Made by a program: the position numbers and the translations under genes
Assembly (NCBI RefSeq): GCF_021390395.1
Contig: NZ_JAJUWT010000016.1
Span: 1 to 64,000 of the forward strand
DNA: 64,000 nt
Direction: 5' to 3'
Origin: Saccharothrix sp. S26
GTDB taxonomy: Bacteria; Actinomycetota; Actinomycetes; Mycobacteriales; Pseudonocardiaceae
Part shown: positions 33,568 through 41,961 of the stretch, one piece after another
Layout of the letters: every line of letters starts with the position of its first letter
Position numbering within the stretch: position 1 is the stretch's first letter
The notes under the pieces: model-generated
Seen by the model: only the letters and a program-made list of their open reading frames with translations
What the model was told of the DNA's origin: nothing
Databases searched by the model: none

Positions 33568-36500
33568 GTGCGTTTCGGGATCCTGGGTCCATTATCCGTT
33601 TGGACGGAGGACGACCACGTCGTCCACGTGCCGGGGGTGAAGGCGCGCACGCTCCTGGCGACGCTGCTGGCGCACGATGGGGAACCCGTTTCGGTCGACA
33701 AGCTGGCCGACGAGCTGTGGGGTGACTCGCCGCCGAGCAACGTCGCCGGCGCGCTGCACACGAAGGTGTGGCAGTTGCGCAAGGCGCTGGAGGACGCCGA
33801 GCCGGGTGCGGGTGAGCTGGTGGTGTCCCGCCCGCCGGGCTACCTGCTGGACGTGCCCGCCGACGCGGTGGACGCGCGCCGGTTCACCGCGCTGCTCGCG
33901 TCCGCGCACGAGACGACCGACCTGCGGGCGAAGGCGGCGCTGCTGGGTGACGCGTTGGCGCAGTGGCGCGGTGCGGTGCTCGCGGACTTCGCCGACGCCG
34001 ACTTCGCCCGCCCGGTCGTGGCGCGGTTGGAGGAGCTGCGGCTCACCGCGCTGGAGGACCGGGCCGAGGTGATGCTCGGCCTGGGCGAGCACGGCTTGCT
34101 GGTGGGGGAGCTGGGCGACCTGCTCGCGCGCCACCCGTTGCGGGAACGGCTGCGCGCCGCGCACATGCGCGCGCTCTACGGCTCCGGCCGGCAGAGCGAG
34201 GCGCTGGCGAGCTTCGACGCGTTGCGGGTCACGCTGGCCGAGGAGCTGGGCCTGGAGCCGAGCGCCGAACTGGTGGCGTTGCGCCAAGCCATCCTCCAGC
34301 AGGACCTCGCGCCCACGCTCACCCCGATCACGACGGCGGCGCGCCCGCTGACCAACCTGCCGGCGCCGATGACGCCGCTGATCGGCCGCGACGCGGCGAT
34401 GGCGCAGGTGCGCGCGCTGCTGGACGCGAGCAGGCTGGTCACGCTCAACGGCATCGGCGGTGTCGGCAAGACCAGGTTGGCGCTGGCCACCGCCGCCGGC
34501 GTCGCCGACGCCTACCCGGACGGCGTGTGGCTGGCGGAGCTCTCCACGCTGGAGTCCCAGGACGGCGTGCTGGAGCTGGTCGCGACCGTGCTGGGCGTGC
34601 GCGACGAGGTGATCGGCTCGGGACCGCTGATGGCGCTGGCCAACCGGCTGGCCGACGCGTTGCGCACCAAGCAGTTGCTGCTGGTGCTGGACAACTGCGA
34701 GCACGTGGTGGAACGGGTCGCCGACGTCGCCGAGATGCTGCTCATGGCGGCTCCGGGCGTGCGCATCCTCGCGACCAGCCAGGAGCCGCTCGGGATCGAG
34801 GGTGAGCGGCTGTGGACGGTGCCACCGCTGACCCTGCCGGATGCGGACGGCGTGTCCACCGCGGTGGACTTGTTCGTGGCGCGCGCGACCGCGGCGGCGC
34901 CCGACTTCGTGCTGGACGAGTCCACGGTCGACGCCGTGCACGCGATCTGCCGCCGGCTGGACGGCATCCCGTTCGCGCTCGAGCTGGCCGCGACGCGGGT
35001 GCGCGCCCTGGGCGTGCACGAGGTGGCGGCCCGGCTGCAGAACCGGTTCGCCCTGCTCACCGTGGGCAGACGGGGTGCGCCGGCGAGGCAGCAGACGCTG
35101 CGCGGCGCGATCGACTGGAGCTGGGACCTGCTGTCGGAGCGGGAGCGGGTGGTGCTGCGCAGGCTCTCGGTGTTCAGCGGCGGCAGCCCGCTCATCGCGG
35201 CTGAGGTGGTGTGCGCGGGCGACGGCATCGACCAGGACGAGGTGCTGGACCTGGTGGCGCGGCTGGTGGACCGGAGCCTGGTCAGCGCGGCCGACGTGGC
35301 CGGTGCCCGTCGATACCGGCTGCCGGAGTCGGTGGCGGCCTACTGCGCCGAGCGGCTGCGCGAGGCGGGGGAAGGCGACCGGGTGCGCGCCCGGCACGCC
35401 ACCTACTACGCCGACTTCGCCGTCCGCGTGATGGCGCACCTGCACGGAACGGACCAGCGCCGGTGGCTCGACCTGGCCGACGCCGAGGCGGCGAACTTCC
35501 GCGTCGCCCTGGACACCTCCGCCCACCAGGACCGCCCGGACCTCGCGCTGCGCATGGTGAACGCGTTGGCCTGGTACTGGTTCCTGCGCGGCAGGCTCGG
35601 CGAGGCGACCCGGGCCTTCGGGGCGGCGCTGGCCGTGGACGGACCCGCCGACCCCTCGGAGCGCGCGCAGGCGTTGGCCTGGCAGGCGGGCTTCAGCCTG
35701 CGCGCCGGCGAGCCGACCTCCGAACTGGACCGCCACGACGACCTGATCGACCGGATCGCCGACCCGAGGGGGCGGGCGATGACCCGCTGGTTCCTCGGGT
35801 TCGCCCGGATCGGGTACGGCGACCACGACAGCAGCGAGAAGCGACTTGACCTGGCGCTGCGGGAGTTCCGCGCGCTGGACGACCGGTGGGGCACGGCGGC
35901 GGCGCTGGCCGCGCTCGCGACGCAGGCCCTGCTGCGCGGCGACCTGGGCGCGACCCGGCAGTACGGCGAGGAGAGCGCCGAGCTGTTCCGCGACCTCGGC
36001 GACGGCTGGGGCCAGCTCCAGGCCGGTGACGCGCTGGCGACGATGGCCGAGGTGCGCGGCGACTACCTCCAAGCGGTGCGGCTGCACCGGGAGGGCCTGC
36101 GCATCGCCGAGACGTTGGGGCTGTGGTCGGAGGTGTCGATCAAGCTGTCCGGCCTCGGTCGGATCGCCCTGCTCCAGAACGACTACACCCACGCGCGTGA
36201 GCTGCACGAACGCGCCATGCGGCTGGCCGCCGAGCAGAGCTTCACCTACGGCGAGTTCTTCGCCGAGTTGGGCCTGGGGCTGGGCGCGCGCCGGGAGGGG
36301 CGGCTGGACGCCGCCGAGGCGCACCTGCGGCGCTGGCTGGCGTGGTGCCGCGAGGTCGACGGCGACGTGGGCGAGGCGTTGATCCTGGCCGAGCTGGGGT
36401 TCGTGGCCGAGCAGCGCGGTGACGCGGTGGCCGCCCTGGCGACGCACCTGGAGGGCTACTCGATCGCGAAGGCCACCGGTGACCCCCGATCGGTGGCCCT

Positions 36501-36750
36501 GGCGCTGGAAGGGCTGGCGGGCGCGCTCGCGGTCGGTGGGCGGCACGCCGGCGGGGCCACCCTGCTCGGCGCCGCCGTGGCCGCGCGCGAGGCGGCCCAC
36601 GCGCCGCTGCCCGCGTCGGAGCGGGGCGACGTGACGCGGATCGAACTGGCGCTGCGCGAAGCGCTCGGCGCGGACTTCGAAACGCACTTCGCGCGCGGTC
36701 GCGCGCTCGACCCCGTCGCGGCGCACGCCCTGGTCGACCCGGACTCGTAG
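33568..36750 (+). CDS. Large AfsR-type SARP regulator (BTAD, NB-ARC, TPR) with TTA codon
   Basis: A 1060-residue regulator. The N-terminal winged helix starts VRFGILGPL, followed by the BTAD domain (to about 255). An NB-ARC ATPase begins near PLIGRDAAMAQVRALL, with Walker A NGIGGVGKTRLAL and LLLVLDNCEHV. The C-terminal third has tetratricopeptide-like repeats (ALAALATQALLRGDLGATRQYGEE and others). The GTG at 33568 is preferred because family members start at this point, though no strong ribosome binding site precedes it. Codon 9 is TTA (33592-33594). It likely responds to a nucleotide or partner signal and activates the cluster. Confidence 0.9.
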   Translation: MRFGILGPLSVWTEDDHVVHVPGVKARTLLATLLAHDGEPVSVDKLADELWGDSPPSNVAGALHTKVWQLRKALEDAEPGAGELVVSRPPGYLLDVPADAVDARRFTALLASAHETTDLRAKAALLGDALAQWRGAVLADFADADFARPVVARLEELRLTALEDRAEVMLGLGEHGLLVGELGDLLARHPLRERLRAAHMRALYGSGRQSEALASFDALRVTLAEELGLEPSAELVALRQAILQQDLAPTLTPITTAARPLTNLPAPMTPLIGRDAAMAQVRALLDASRLVTLNGIGGVGKTRLALATAAGVADAYPDGVWLAELSTLESQDGVLELVATVLGVRDEVIGSGPLMALANRLADALRTKQLLLVLDNCEHVVERVADVAEMLLMAAPGVRILATSQEPLGIEGERLWTVPPLTLPDADGVSTAVDLFVARATAAAPDFVLDESTVDAVHAICRRLDGIPFALELAATRVRALGVHEVAARLQNRFALLTVGRRGAPARQQTLRGAIDWSWDLLSERERVVLRRLSVFSGGSPLIAAEVVCAGDGIDQDEVLDLVARLVDRSLVSAADVAGARRYRLPESVAAYCAERLREAGEGDRVRARHATYYADFAVRVMAHLHGTDQRRWLDLADAEAANFRVALDTSAHQDRPDLALRMVNALAWYWFLRGRLGEATRAFGAALAVDGPADPSERAQALAWQAGFSLRAGEPTSELDRHDDLIDRIADPRGRAMTRWFLGFARIGYGDHDSSEKRLDLALREFRALDDRWGTAAALAALATQALLRGDLGATRQYGEESAELFRDLGDGWGQLQAGDALATMAEVRGDYLQAVRLHREGLRIAETLGLWSEVSIKLSGLGRIALLQNDYTHARELHERAMRLAAEQSFTYGEFFAELGLGLGARREGRLDAAEAHLRRWLAWCREVDGDVGEALILAELGFVAEQRGDAVAALATHLEGYSIAKATGDPRSVALALEGLAGALAVGGRHAGGATLLGAAVAAREAAHAPLPASERGDVTRIELALREALGADFETHFARGRALDPVAAHALVDPDS

Positions 36751-37087
36751 CAGTCCACCCGCGGACGCGCGAACTGCGGGGAAGCCACCCGGGACATCGG
36801 TCCGCGCGGCCCGGAACACGGCGGCCACAGGCGCTGTCGACGAACACGCAGCGTCTGTCGCCGAACACTCTGAGTTCGATTTCCACTTTCCGGTAATCGA
36901 ACGCTCATTGCCATTCCCGGCGACCCCGTGAACCGGGGATGACCACGGCGTCCTCGCTCCTGGGATATATCTGCAACCAGCGCACCGACTACCCGGGGCG
37001 CGTATTCGCGAAACCACAGCCGAGGACCTGGCGAGCCATTCTCGCGGGCTACGCGAAATAGCGGTGCTGGCCGACCAAGGAGGAGCA
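36751..37087. promoter_or_regulatory. 337-bp promoter region with GAACAC repeats upstream of biosynthetic genes
   Basis: No gene is seen. CTGTCGACGAACAC at 36834-36847 is repeated as CTGTCGCCGAACAC at 36855-36868, a 21-bp period, and a third GAACAC lies at 36814-36819. Two-turn spacing could serve a dimeric activator such as a SARP. The 3' end carries the strong ribosome binding site AAGGAGG of the next gene. Confidence 0.35.
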
Positions 37088-38260
37088 ATGACCACGAGTG
37101 AGTTCACCGCCGTCCTCGATGCCGTGCGCGAGGTCGTGCCGACCTTGCGCGAGAACGGCCGGGCGTCGGAGGACAACCGCTGGATCGTGGACGAGAACAT
37201 CCACCTGCTGGAGAAGACCGGCGTGCTCGGCATCGCGTCGCCGCGCCGCTACGGCGGGCTGGACCTGCCGATCGGCGAGGCCGCCAAGATCATCAGCGAG
37301 GTGGCGTCGGCCTGTGGCTCCACCGGGTGGATCACCATGGTGTGGGTGTCCAACGCGTGGCTCGCCACGCTCTACCCGGACAAGACGCAGGACGAAGTCT
37401 TCGCCGACGGCCCGTCCGTGCGGATCTCTGGCGGTTTCACCCCCTCCGGCACCCTCACCCCGACCGAGGGCGGCTACAAGCTCAGCGGCACCTGGCGGTT
37501 CAACTCCGGCTGCCGCGGCGCGCAGTGGAACATGGCCGCCGCCATCGTCCAGCGCCCGGACGGCACCGAGGACGAGGCGATCGCGATCGTCCCGATGCGG
37601 GAGTTCACCATCGCCGACGACTGGGACACCTTCGCTGCGGGCGGCACCGGCAGTGCCTCGACCTCGCTCAAGGACGTGTTCGTGCCCGAGCACCGCGTGG
37701 TGAGCTTCGAACACGCGCTGACCGACACCACTCCGGGTCGCGCGCACGTGGAACCCGGCCGCCGCTACGGCCTGTTCCCGGTGGTCTTCACCGAGTGCGC
37801 TGCGGCGTGCATCGGCATCGCGCGCGGCGCGATGGAGCTGTTCCTCCAGCGCGTCCCCGGCCGCCCCATCACCTACACGTCGTGGACCGACCAGCGGCAG
37901 CACCCGCTGACCCAGATCCAGGTCGCCACCGCGGCCAACAAGATCGCCGCCGCCGAGGGCCTGGCCGAGGGCTGGTGGAAGCTGCTGCAGGGCCGTGCCG
38001 ACGAGGGTGGCGAGCTGACCACCGAGGAGCGGGCCCAGCTGCGCGGCCAGACCGCCTACGCCATCCAGCTGGCGAAGGAGGCCGTCGAGATCCTCTACTC
38101 CGCCAGCGGCGCGTCGGTGCTGCAGAAGTCCGTGCCGATGCAGCGGTTCTTCCGCGACATCGAGGGCTTCGCCCAGCACGGCCTGCTGCTCAACACCACC
38201 AACTACGAGGTGCAGGGCCGCACCCTCCTGGGCTTGGACCCCGACACCCCGTTCCTGTAA
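37088..38260 (+). CDS. Flavin-dependent monooxygenase, acyl-CoA dehydrogenase fold (group D)
   Basis: A 390-residue protein of the acyl-CoA dehydrogenase superfamily, in the hydroxylase subgroup that uses reduced flavin from a partner. It shows IASPRRYGGLDLP, ACGSTGWITMVW, YKLSGTWRFNSGCRGAQW and a C-terminal VQGRTLLGLDPDTPF. It lacks the usual catalytic Glu context of fatty acid dehydrogenases, as far as I can judge. The flavin reductase gene at 41437 is the probable partner. It may hydroxylate or oxidise the polyketide or an acyl-thioester intermediate. A strong AAGGAGG site precedes the ATG. Confidence 0.82.
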   Translation: MTTSEFTAVLDAVREVVPTLRENGRASEDNRWIVDENIHLLEKTGVLGIASPRRYGGLDLPIGEAAKIISEVASACGSTGWITMVWVSNAWLATLYPDKTQDEVFADGPSVRISGGFTPSGTLTPTEGGYKLSGTWRFNSGCRGAQWNMAAAIVQRPDGTEDEAIAIVPMREFTIADDWDTFAAGGTGSASTSLKDVFVPEHRVVSFEHALTDTTPGRAHVEPGRRYGLFPVVFTECAAACIGIARGAMELFLQRVPGRPITYTSWTDQRQHPLTQIQVATAANKIAAAEGLAEGWWKLLQGRADEGGELTTEERAQLRGQTAYAIQLAKEAVEILYSASGASVLQKSVPMQRFFRDIEGFAQHGLLLNTTNYEVQGRTLLGLDPDTPFL

Positions 38261-38400
38261 CCCCCCGGTCGCCGCGACGCCCCCCACCGCGGTGACGACC
38301 ACCTGCTGACCCATCCCGGGACGTGCACCCCCGACCACGTCCCCAGTCGAACGAACCCTTGCCGGAAGTCCGCCGCCGCGGACCGGACGAACGAGATGAG

Positions 38401-39825
38401 ATGACCGACCAGAACCCTCCCCGACAGGGCATGATTGGACGCCGCACGCTGCTGAAGGCGCTGGGTGTCACCGGCGTGGCGGCGGCGACAGGAGCCGCCG
38501 CCCGCACCGGCACCGCCGCCGCGGCCCCCACCCTCCACGACGTGATCATCATCGGCGCCGGGTTCGCGGGCATCACCGCGGCCCGGACGCTGCGCGAGCA
38601 GGGCATCAGCTCGGTGGTGCTGGAGGCCCGCGGCCGCATCGGCGGCCGCATCTGGACCTCCACCCTGGCCGGCCAGCAGGTCGAGTTGGGCGGCCAGTGG
38701 ATCGCCGAGAGCCAGGCGCTGGCCATGGCCGAGCTCAACCGCTACGGCATCCCGCTGGTCGGCGACCCCGACGCCTTCCCGACCATCTCGTACTACCCGA
38801 CGACCGGTGGTCCCCAGACCTTCGACTTCCTCTCCGCCAACGAGCACTTCGGGACGCTGCTCAACAAGCTCTTCGAGGGCTCGACGAGCTACTTCCCGCG
38901 CCCCGAAGACCCGCTGTACGCGCGCGACCTCGTGGCCAGGGTGGACCAGCTCTCCCTGCGCTCGCGGATCGACCAGCTCGGCCTGTCCACTCAGGACCGG
39001 ATGTGGCTGGAGGGCTACACCAACGCCTACGCCGGCGGCGACAGCAGCACCCGCGGCCTGACGTCCATGGCGCAGTGGTGGGCGCTCGGCGGCCACACCC
39101 ACGCCGGCTGGGACGCGCAGACCGCGACCCGGCCGCAGGGCGGCATGACCGCGCTGCTGACCAGGATCCTCCGCGACGCCGCGCCCGACCTGCGGCTGAA
39201 CAGCCCGGTGACGACGATCTCGGACACCGGCACCCAGGTCAACGTGACCCTGCGCAGCGGCAGCACGCTGTCGGCGCGCACGGTGATCGTGGCCGTTCCG
39301 GCGAACATCTGGCGCACGCTGCGGTTCACCGCGGGTCTGCCCGCCGTGCACTCCGCCGCCACCAACTACGGGCTCGGCGTGCCGAACGTGACCAAGTTCT
39401 GGTTCCGCACCAGCGGGTCGAGCGGTCGCGTCTTCGCCAGCGGGAAGCCCGGCGACCCGATCTCGCTGCTGCTGCCGCAGCGCGTGCTGTCGACCGGCGA
39501 CGTGCTGTCGGTCGGCTTCAGCGAGAACGCGTCGCTGGACGTCACCAGCCGGTCCGCGGTGCAGTCGGCGCTCCAGCGCATCGCGCCGGGTGTCACCCTG
39601 CTGGAGCACGCGTACGCCCCCTGGGGTCGCGACCCGTACTCGCTGGGCGCGTGGGGCATGCGCGGGCCGAACCAGCTCCTCGCCCAGCTCCCCGCGATCC
39701 AGCAGCCGCACGGGCGGCTGGCGTTCGCGACCGGCGACATCGCGACCGGCTGGCACGGCGCGTACATCGACGGCGCGATCGAGAGCGGCATCCGGGCCGC
39801 CAGGCAGGCTCTCGCCCAGCTGTGA
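38401..39825 (+). CDS. Tat-exported flavin amine oxidase-like protein
   Basis: A 474-residue FAD oxidoreductase of the monoamine oxidase family. The N-terminus carries a twin-arginine motif at 14-15 (GRRTLLKALGV) and an Ala-rich signal region, so export is likely. FAD-binding elements are DVIIIGAGFAGITAARTL, GRIGGRIWT and, at the C-terminus, GDIATGWHGAYIDGAIESG. A secreted oxidase in a polyketide alkaloid cluster could complete the product outside the cell or near export, an inference from location. Upstream sequence gives only a weak ribosome binding site. Confidence 0.85.
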   Translation: MTDQNPPRQGMIGRRTLLKALGVTGVAAATGAAARTGTAAAAPTLHDVIIIGAGFAGITAARTLREQGISSVVLEARGRIGGRIWTSTLAGQQVELGGQWIAESQALAMAELNRYGIPLVGDPDAFPTISYYPTTGGPQTFDFLSANEHFGTLLNKLFEGSTSYFPRPEDPLYARDLVARVDQLSLRSRIDQLGLSTQDRMWLEGYTNAYAGGDSSTRGLTSMAQWWALGGHTHAGWDAQTATRPQGGMTALLTRILRDAAPDLRLNSPVTTISDTGTQVNVTLRSGSTLSARTVIVAVPANIWRTLRFTAGLPAVHSAATNYGLGVPNVTKFWFRTSGSSGRVFASGKPGDPISLLLPQRVLSTGDVLSVGFSENASLDVTSRSAVQSALQRIAPGVTLLEHAYAPWGRDPYSLGAWGMRGPNQLLAQLPAIQQPHGRLAFATGDIATGWHGAYIDGAIESGIRAARQALAQL

Positions 39826-39949
39826 CGGACCGGGTCGGGTGACCGGGAGCCTGCGGAGAGCCGATGGAGAGGCAGGTCCCCTAGCGTCGGTGACGATCCG
39901 ACTCCGGTGCGGGTCTTGAGTGGTGCATGAGGAAGGAAGAGGGAGTCTC

Positions 39950-40699
39950 GTGAGCCGGTTTGCCGGTAAGAAAGCAGTCATCTCCGGGGGTACCCACGGC
40001 ATGGGCTTCGCCGTGGCGAAGGCACTGGTCGAGGGTGGGGCCGAGGTCCTGATCACCGGGCGGGACGGCAAGAACCTGGAGGCGGCACGCCAGGAGCTCG
40101 GCGAGCGCGCGCACTTCGTGAGCTGCGACGTGGCGAACCTCGCCGACGTCCGCGCGGTCGGTGACGCGGTCCGGGAGAAGCTGGGCGAGGTCGACTTCGT
40201 CCACGTGAACGCGGGCTACGCCAAGCTGGAGCCGCTGGCCGTCGTCACCGAGGAGAGCTACGACCGGACGTTCGCGGTCAACACCAAGGGCGCGTACTTC
40301 ACCACGCAGGTGCTCGCGCCGCTGGTGAAGGACGGCGGCTCGATCGTGTTCACCACGTCCATCGCCAACGCGAGCGGCACCGCCGGCATGAGCGTCTACT
40401 CGGGCGCGAAGGCCGCGGTCCGGTCCTTCGCGCAGGCGTTCGCGGCCGAGCTGATCGGCCGCAACATCCGGGTCAACGCGGTGAGCCCCGGGTTCATCGA
40501 CACGCCGAGCATGGGTGTGGACGCCTCCGCGGAGGAACGGCAGCACTTCTCCGAGCTGGGCGACCAGCTCACGCCGATGAAGCGCCACGGTTCGGCGGAG
40601 GAGGTGGCGGCGGCGGTGCTGTTCCTGGCCTTCGACGCGACCTTCACCACCGGCCAGGAGTTGGTGGCGGACGGGGGCCTCACGGCCCTGACCGGCTGA
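39950..40699 (+). CDS. Short-chain dehydrogenase/reductase
   Basis: A 249-residue classical SDR. The cofactor motif is SGGTHGMGFAVAKAL, with NAG in HVNAGYAK, the catalytic Ser in FTTSIANASG, and Tyr and Lys in YSGAKAA, then VNAVSPGFIDTP. It reduces or oxidises a carbonyl or hydroxyl with NAD(P)H, most likely a tailoring step. GTG at 39950 was chosen after GGAAGGAAGAGGG. A terminator hairpin follows the stop. Confidence 0.9.
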   Translation: MSRFAGKKAVISGGTHGMGFAVAKALVEGGAEVLITGRDGKNLEAARQELGERAHFVSCDVANLADVRAVGDAVREKLGEVDFVHVNAGYAKLEPLAVVTEESYDRTFAVNTKGAYFTTQVLAPLVKDGGSIVFTTSIANASGTAGMSVYSGAKAAVRSFAQAFAAELIGRNIRVNAVSPGFIDTPSMGVDASAEERQHFSELGDQLTPMKRHGSAEEVAAAVLFLAFDATFTTGQELVADGGLTALTG

Positions 40700-40715
40700 C
40701 GCCGGGATCGCCGCA

Positions 40716-40751
40716 GGCCCGGTCGTCCCCGTGGGGGGCGGCCGGGCCTTT
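40716..40751 (+). terminator. Intrinsic terminator after the SDR gene
   Basis: A 15-bp stem (40716-40730 and 40734-40748) with a 3-nt loop is followed by TTT. The two imperfect positions are U-G pairs in plus-strand RNA, which fits a terminator for the SDR gene. Confidence 0.75.
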
Positions 40752-40956
40752 CGCGTTGTCCGGGAGAGGGTCGCCCCCGGACCGATCGGGCTTTTCCCGG
40801 GCAGCGCCCAAGGTGCGTTCGGGCACTCACGGACCGCTCACCGGTTTCGACTGAATGCGCGATGAGCGATCGGTTATTCCACGATGAGTGGACGTGGCGG
40901 GCAGGCCGATAACGTCGGTGCCGGGCATTTGCCGCACTGCAGGAAAGGAATCGCCC

Positions 40957-41373
40957 ATGACCGCGCAGATCGACTTGCAGAACCTGGACCTGACCGACGA
41001 CCCCGACACCCAGAACGACGTCTTCCTGGCCGCGTTCAACTCGGGCCAGGGTGCCATCTTCGACAGCCTCTACCGGGACGACTCCATTTCCAACCTGTCC
41101 GGCGGGCCGCTGACCGGCCAGGCGCGCACGGAGGCCATCACCGCGCTGCTGGCCACCAAGCCGAAGCTCAAGTCGAAGGTCAAGTCCTACTACACGACCG
41201 GCGACACGTCGTTGATCATCGTCGACTACGACCTGGAGATCACCAAGGAGGACGGCGGCAAGCAGCGCATCCTGGGCAAGTGCACGGACGTGCTGGTGCG
41301 CGGCGAGGACGGCAAGTGGGTGATGGCGGTCGACCGGCCGGTCGCCGACCGCGTCGAGGACATCCAGGGCTGA
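40957..41373 (+). CDS. NTF2/SnoaL-like protein, copy A
   Basis: A 138-residue single-domain alpha+beta cone protein. The segments DVFLAAFNSGQGAIFDSLYRDDS and KVKSYYTTGDTSLIIVDYDLEI match the SnoaL-like/NTF2 family used as small cyclases, dehydratases or isomerases in polyketide pathways. It is related to the second copy at 51701-52075 (shared pattern YxTGDTxLxxVD). GGAAAGGAA precedes the ATG. The exact reaction is unknown. It heads the group formed with the flavin reductase and carboxylase genes. Confidence 0.8.
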   Translation: MTAQIDLQNLDLTDDPDTQNDVFLAAFNSGQGAIFDSLYRDDSISNLSGGPLTGQARTEAITALLATKPKLKSKVKSYYTTGDTSLIIVDYDLEITKEDGGKQRILGKCTDVLVRGEDGKWVMAVDRPVADRVEDIQG

Positions 41374-41436
41374 GCCGCACGCGCGGGTCGTGCCGCCGGC
41401 GCGGCCCGCGCCCTGCTCGCGGGAAGGACGTGTGCG

Positions 41437-41961
41437 ATGGAACTGGCACCCGAGCTGACCGGGGTGTCCCCGACCGAGATGCGCTCCACCCTGGCCCGCT
41501 TCGCCACCGGCGTCGTCGTGCTGACCGTCGGTGGTGAGCACATGCACGGGATGACCGCGAACGCGTTCAGCTCCGTGTCGTTGGACCCGCCGCTGGTGCT
41601 GTGCTGCGTGGCGCACACCGCGGTCATGCACGGCGCGATCACCGCGTCCCGGCACTTCGCCGCCTCGGTGCTGCACGCCGACCAGGAGGCCAGCGCCCGC
41701 TGGTTCGCCGCCCGCGACCGGCCGCTGGGACCGGCCCAGTTCGAGCAGGTCGACTGGCAGGCCGGACCGGCCACCGGCGCGCCGGTGATCGCCGGGTCGC
41801 TGGCGTGGCTGGAGTGCGAGCTGGTCGACGTGCACGAGGCGGGCGACCATTCCGTGTTCTTCGGCCGGGTGCTCGGCGCGGGCCGGGGCGACGGCCGGTC
41901 GGGGCTGGTGTTCTTCGACGGTGGCTTCTGGCAGGTCGACACGAGCGAAAGGCGACGATGA
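41437..41961 (+). CDS. Flavin reductase (FMN/FAD:NADH) component
   Basis: A 174-residue flavin reductase-like protein. RSTLARFATGVVVLTVG, HGMTANAFSSVSLDPPLVLCCV and the C-terminal FFDGGFWQVD are typical of the small reductases that supply reduced flavin to two-component monooxygenases. The monooxygenase at 37088 is the natural partner in this cluster. Its stop overlaps the start of the carboxyltransferase gene by four bases. Confidence 0.88.
   Translation: MELAPELTGVSPTEMRSTLARFATGVVVLTVGGEHMHGMTANAFSSVSLDPPLVLCCVAHTAVMHGAITASRHFAASVLHADQEASARWFAARDRPLGPAQFEQVDWQAGPATGAPVIAGSLAWLECELVDVHEAGDHSVFFGRVLGAGRGDGRSGLVFFDGGFWQVDTSERRR

Noticed and set aside
33592..37233. Open frame of 1213 codons antisense to the large SARP gene
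   Set aside because: The plus strand encodes a clear SARP-NB-ARC-TPR protein; the antisense text has no motif.
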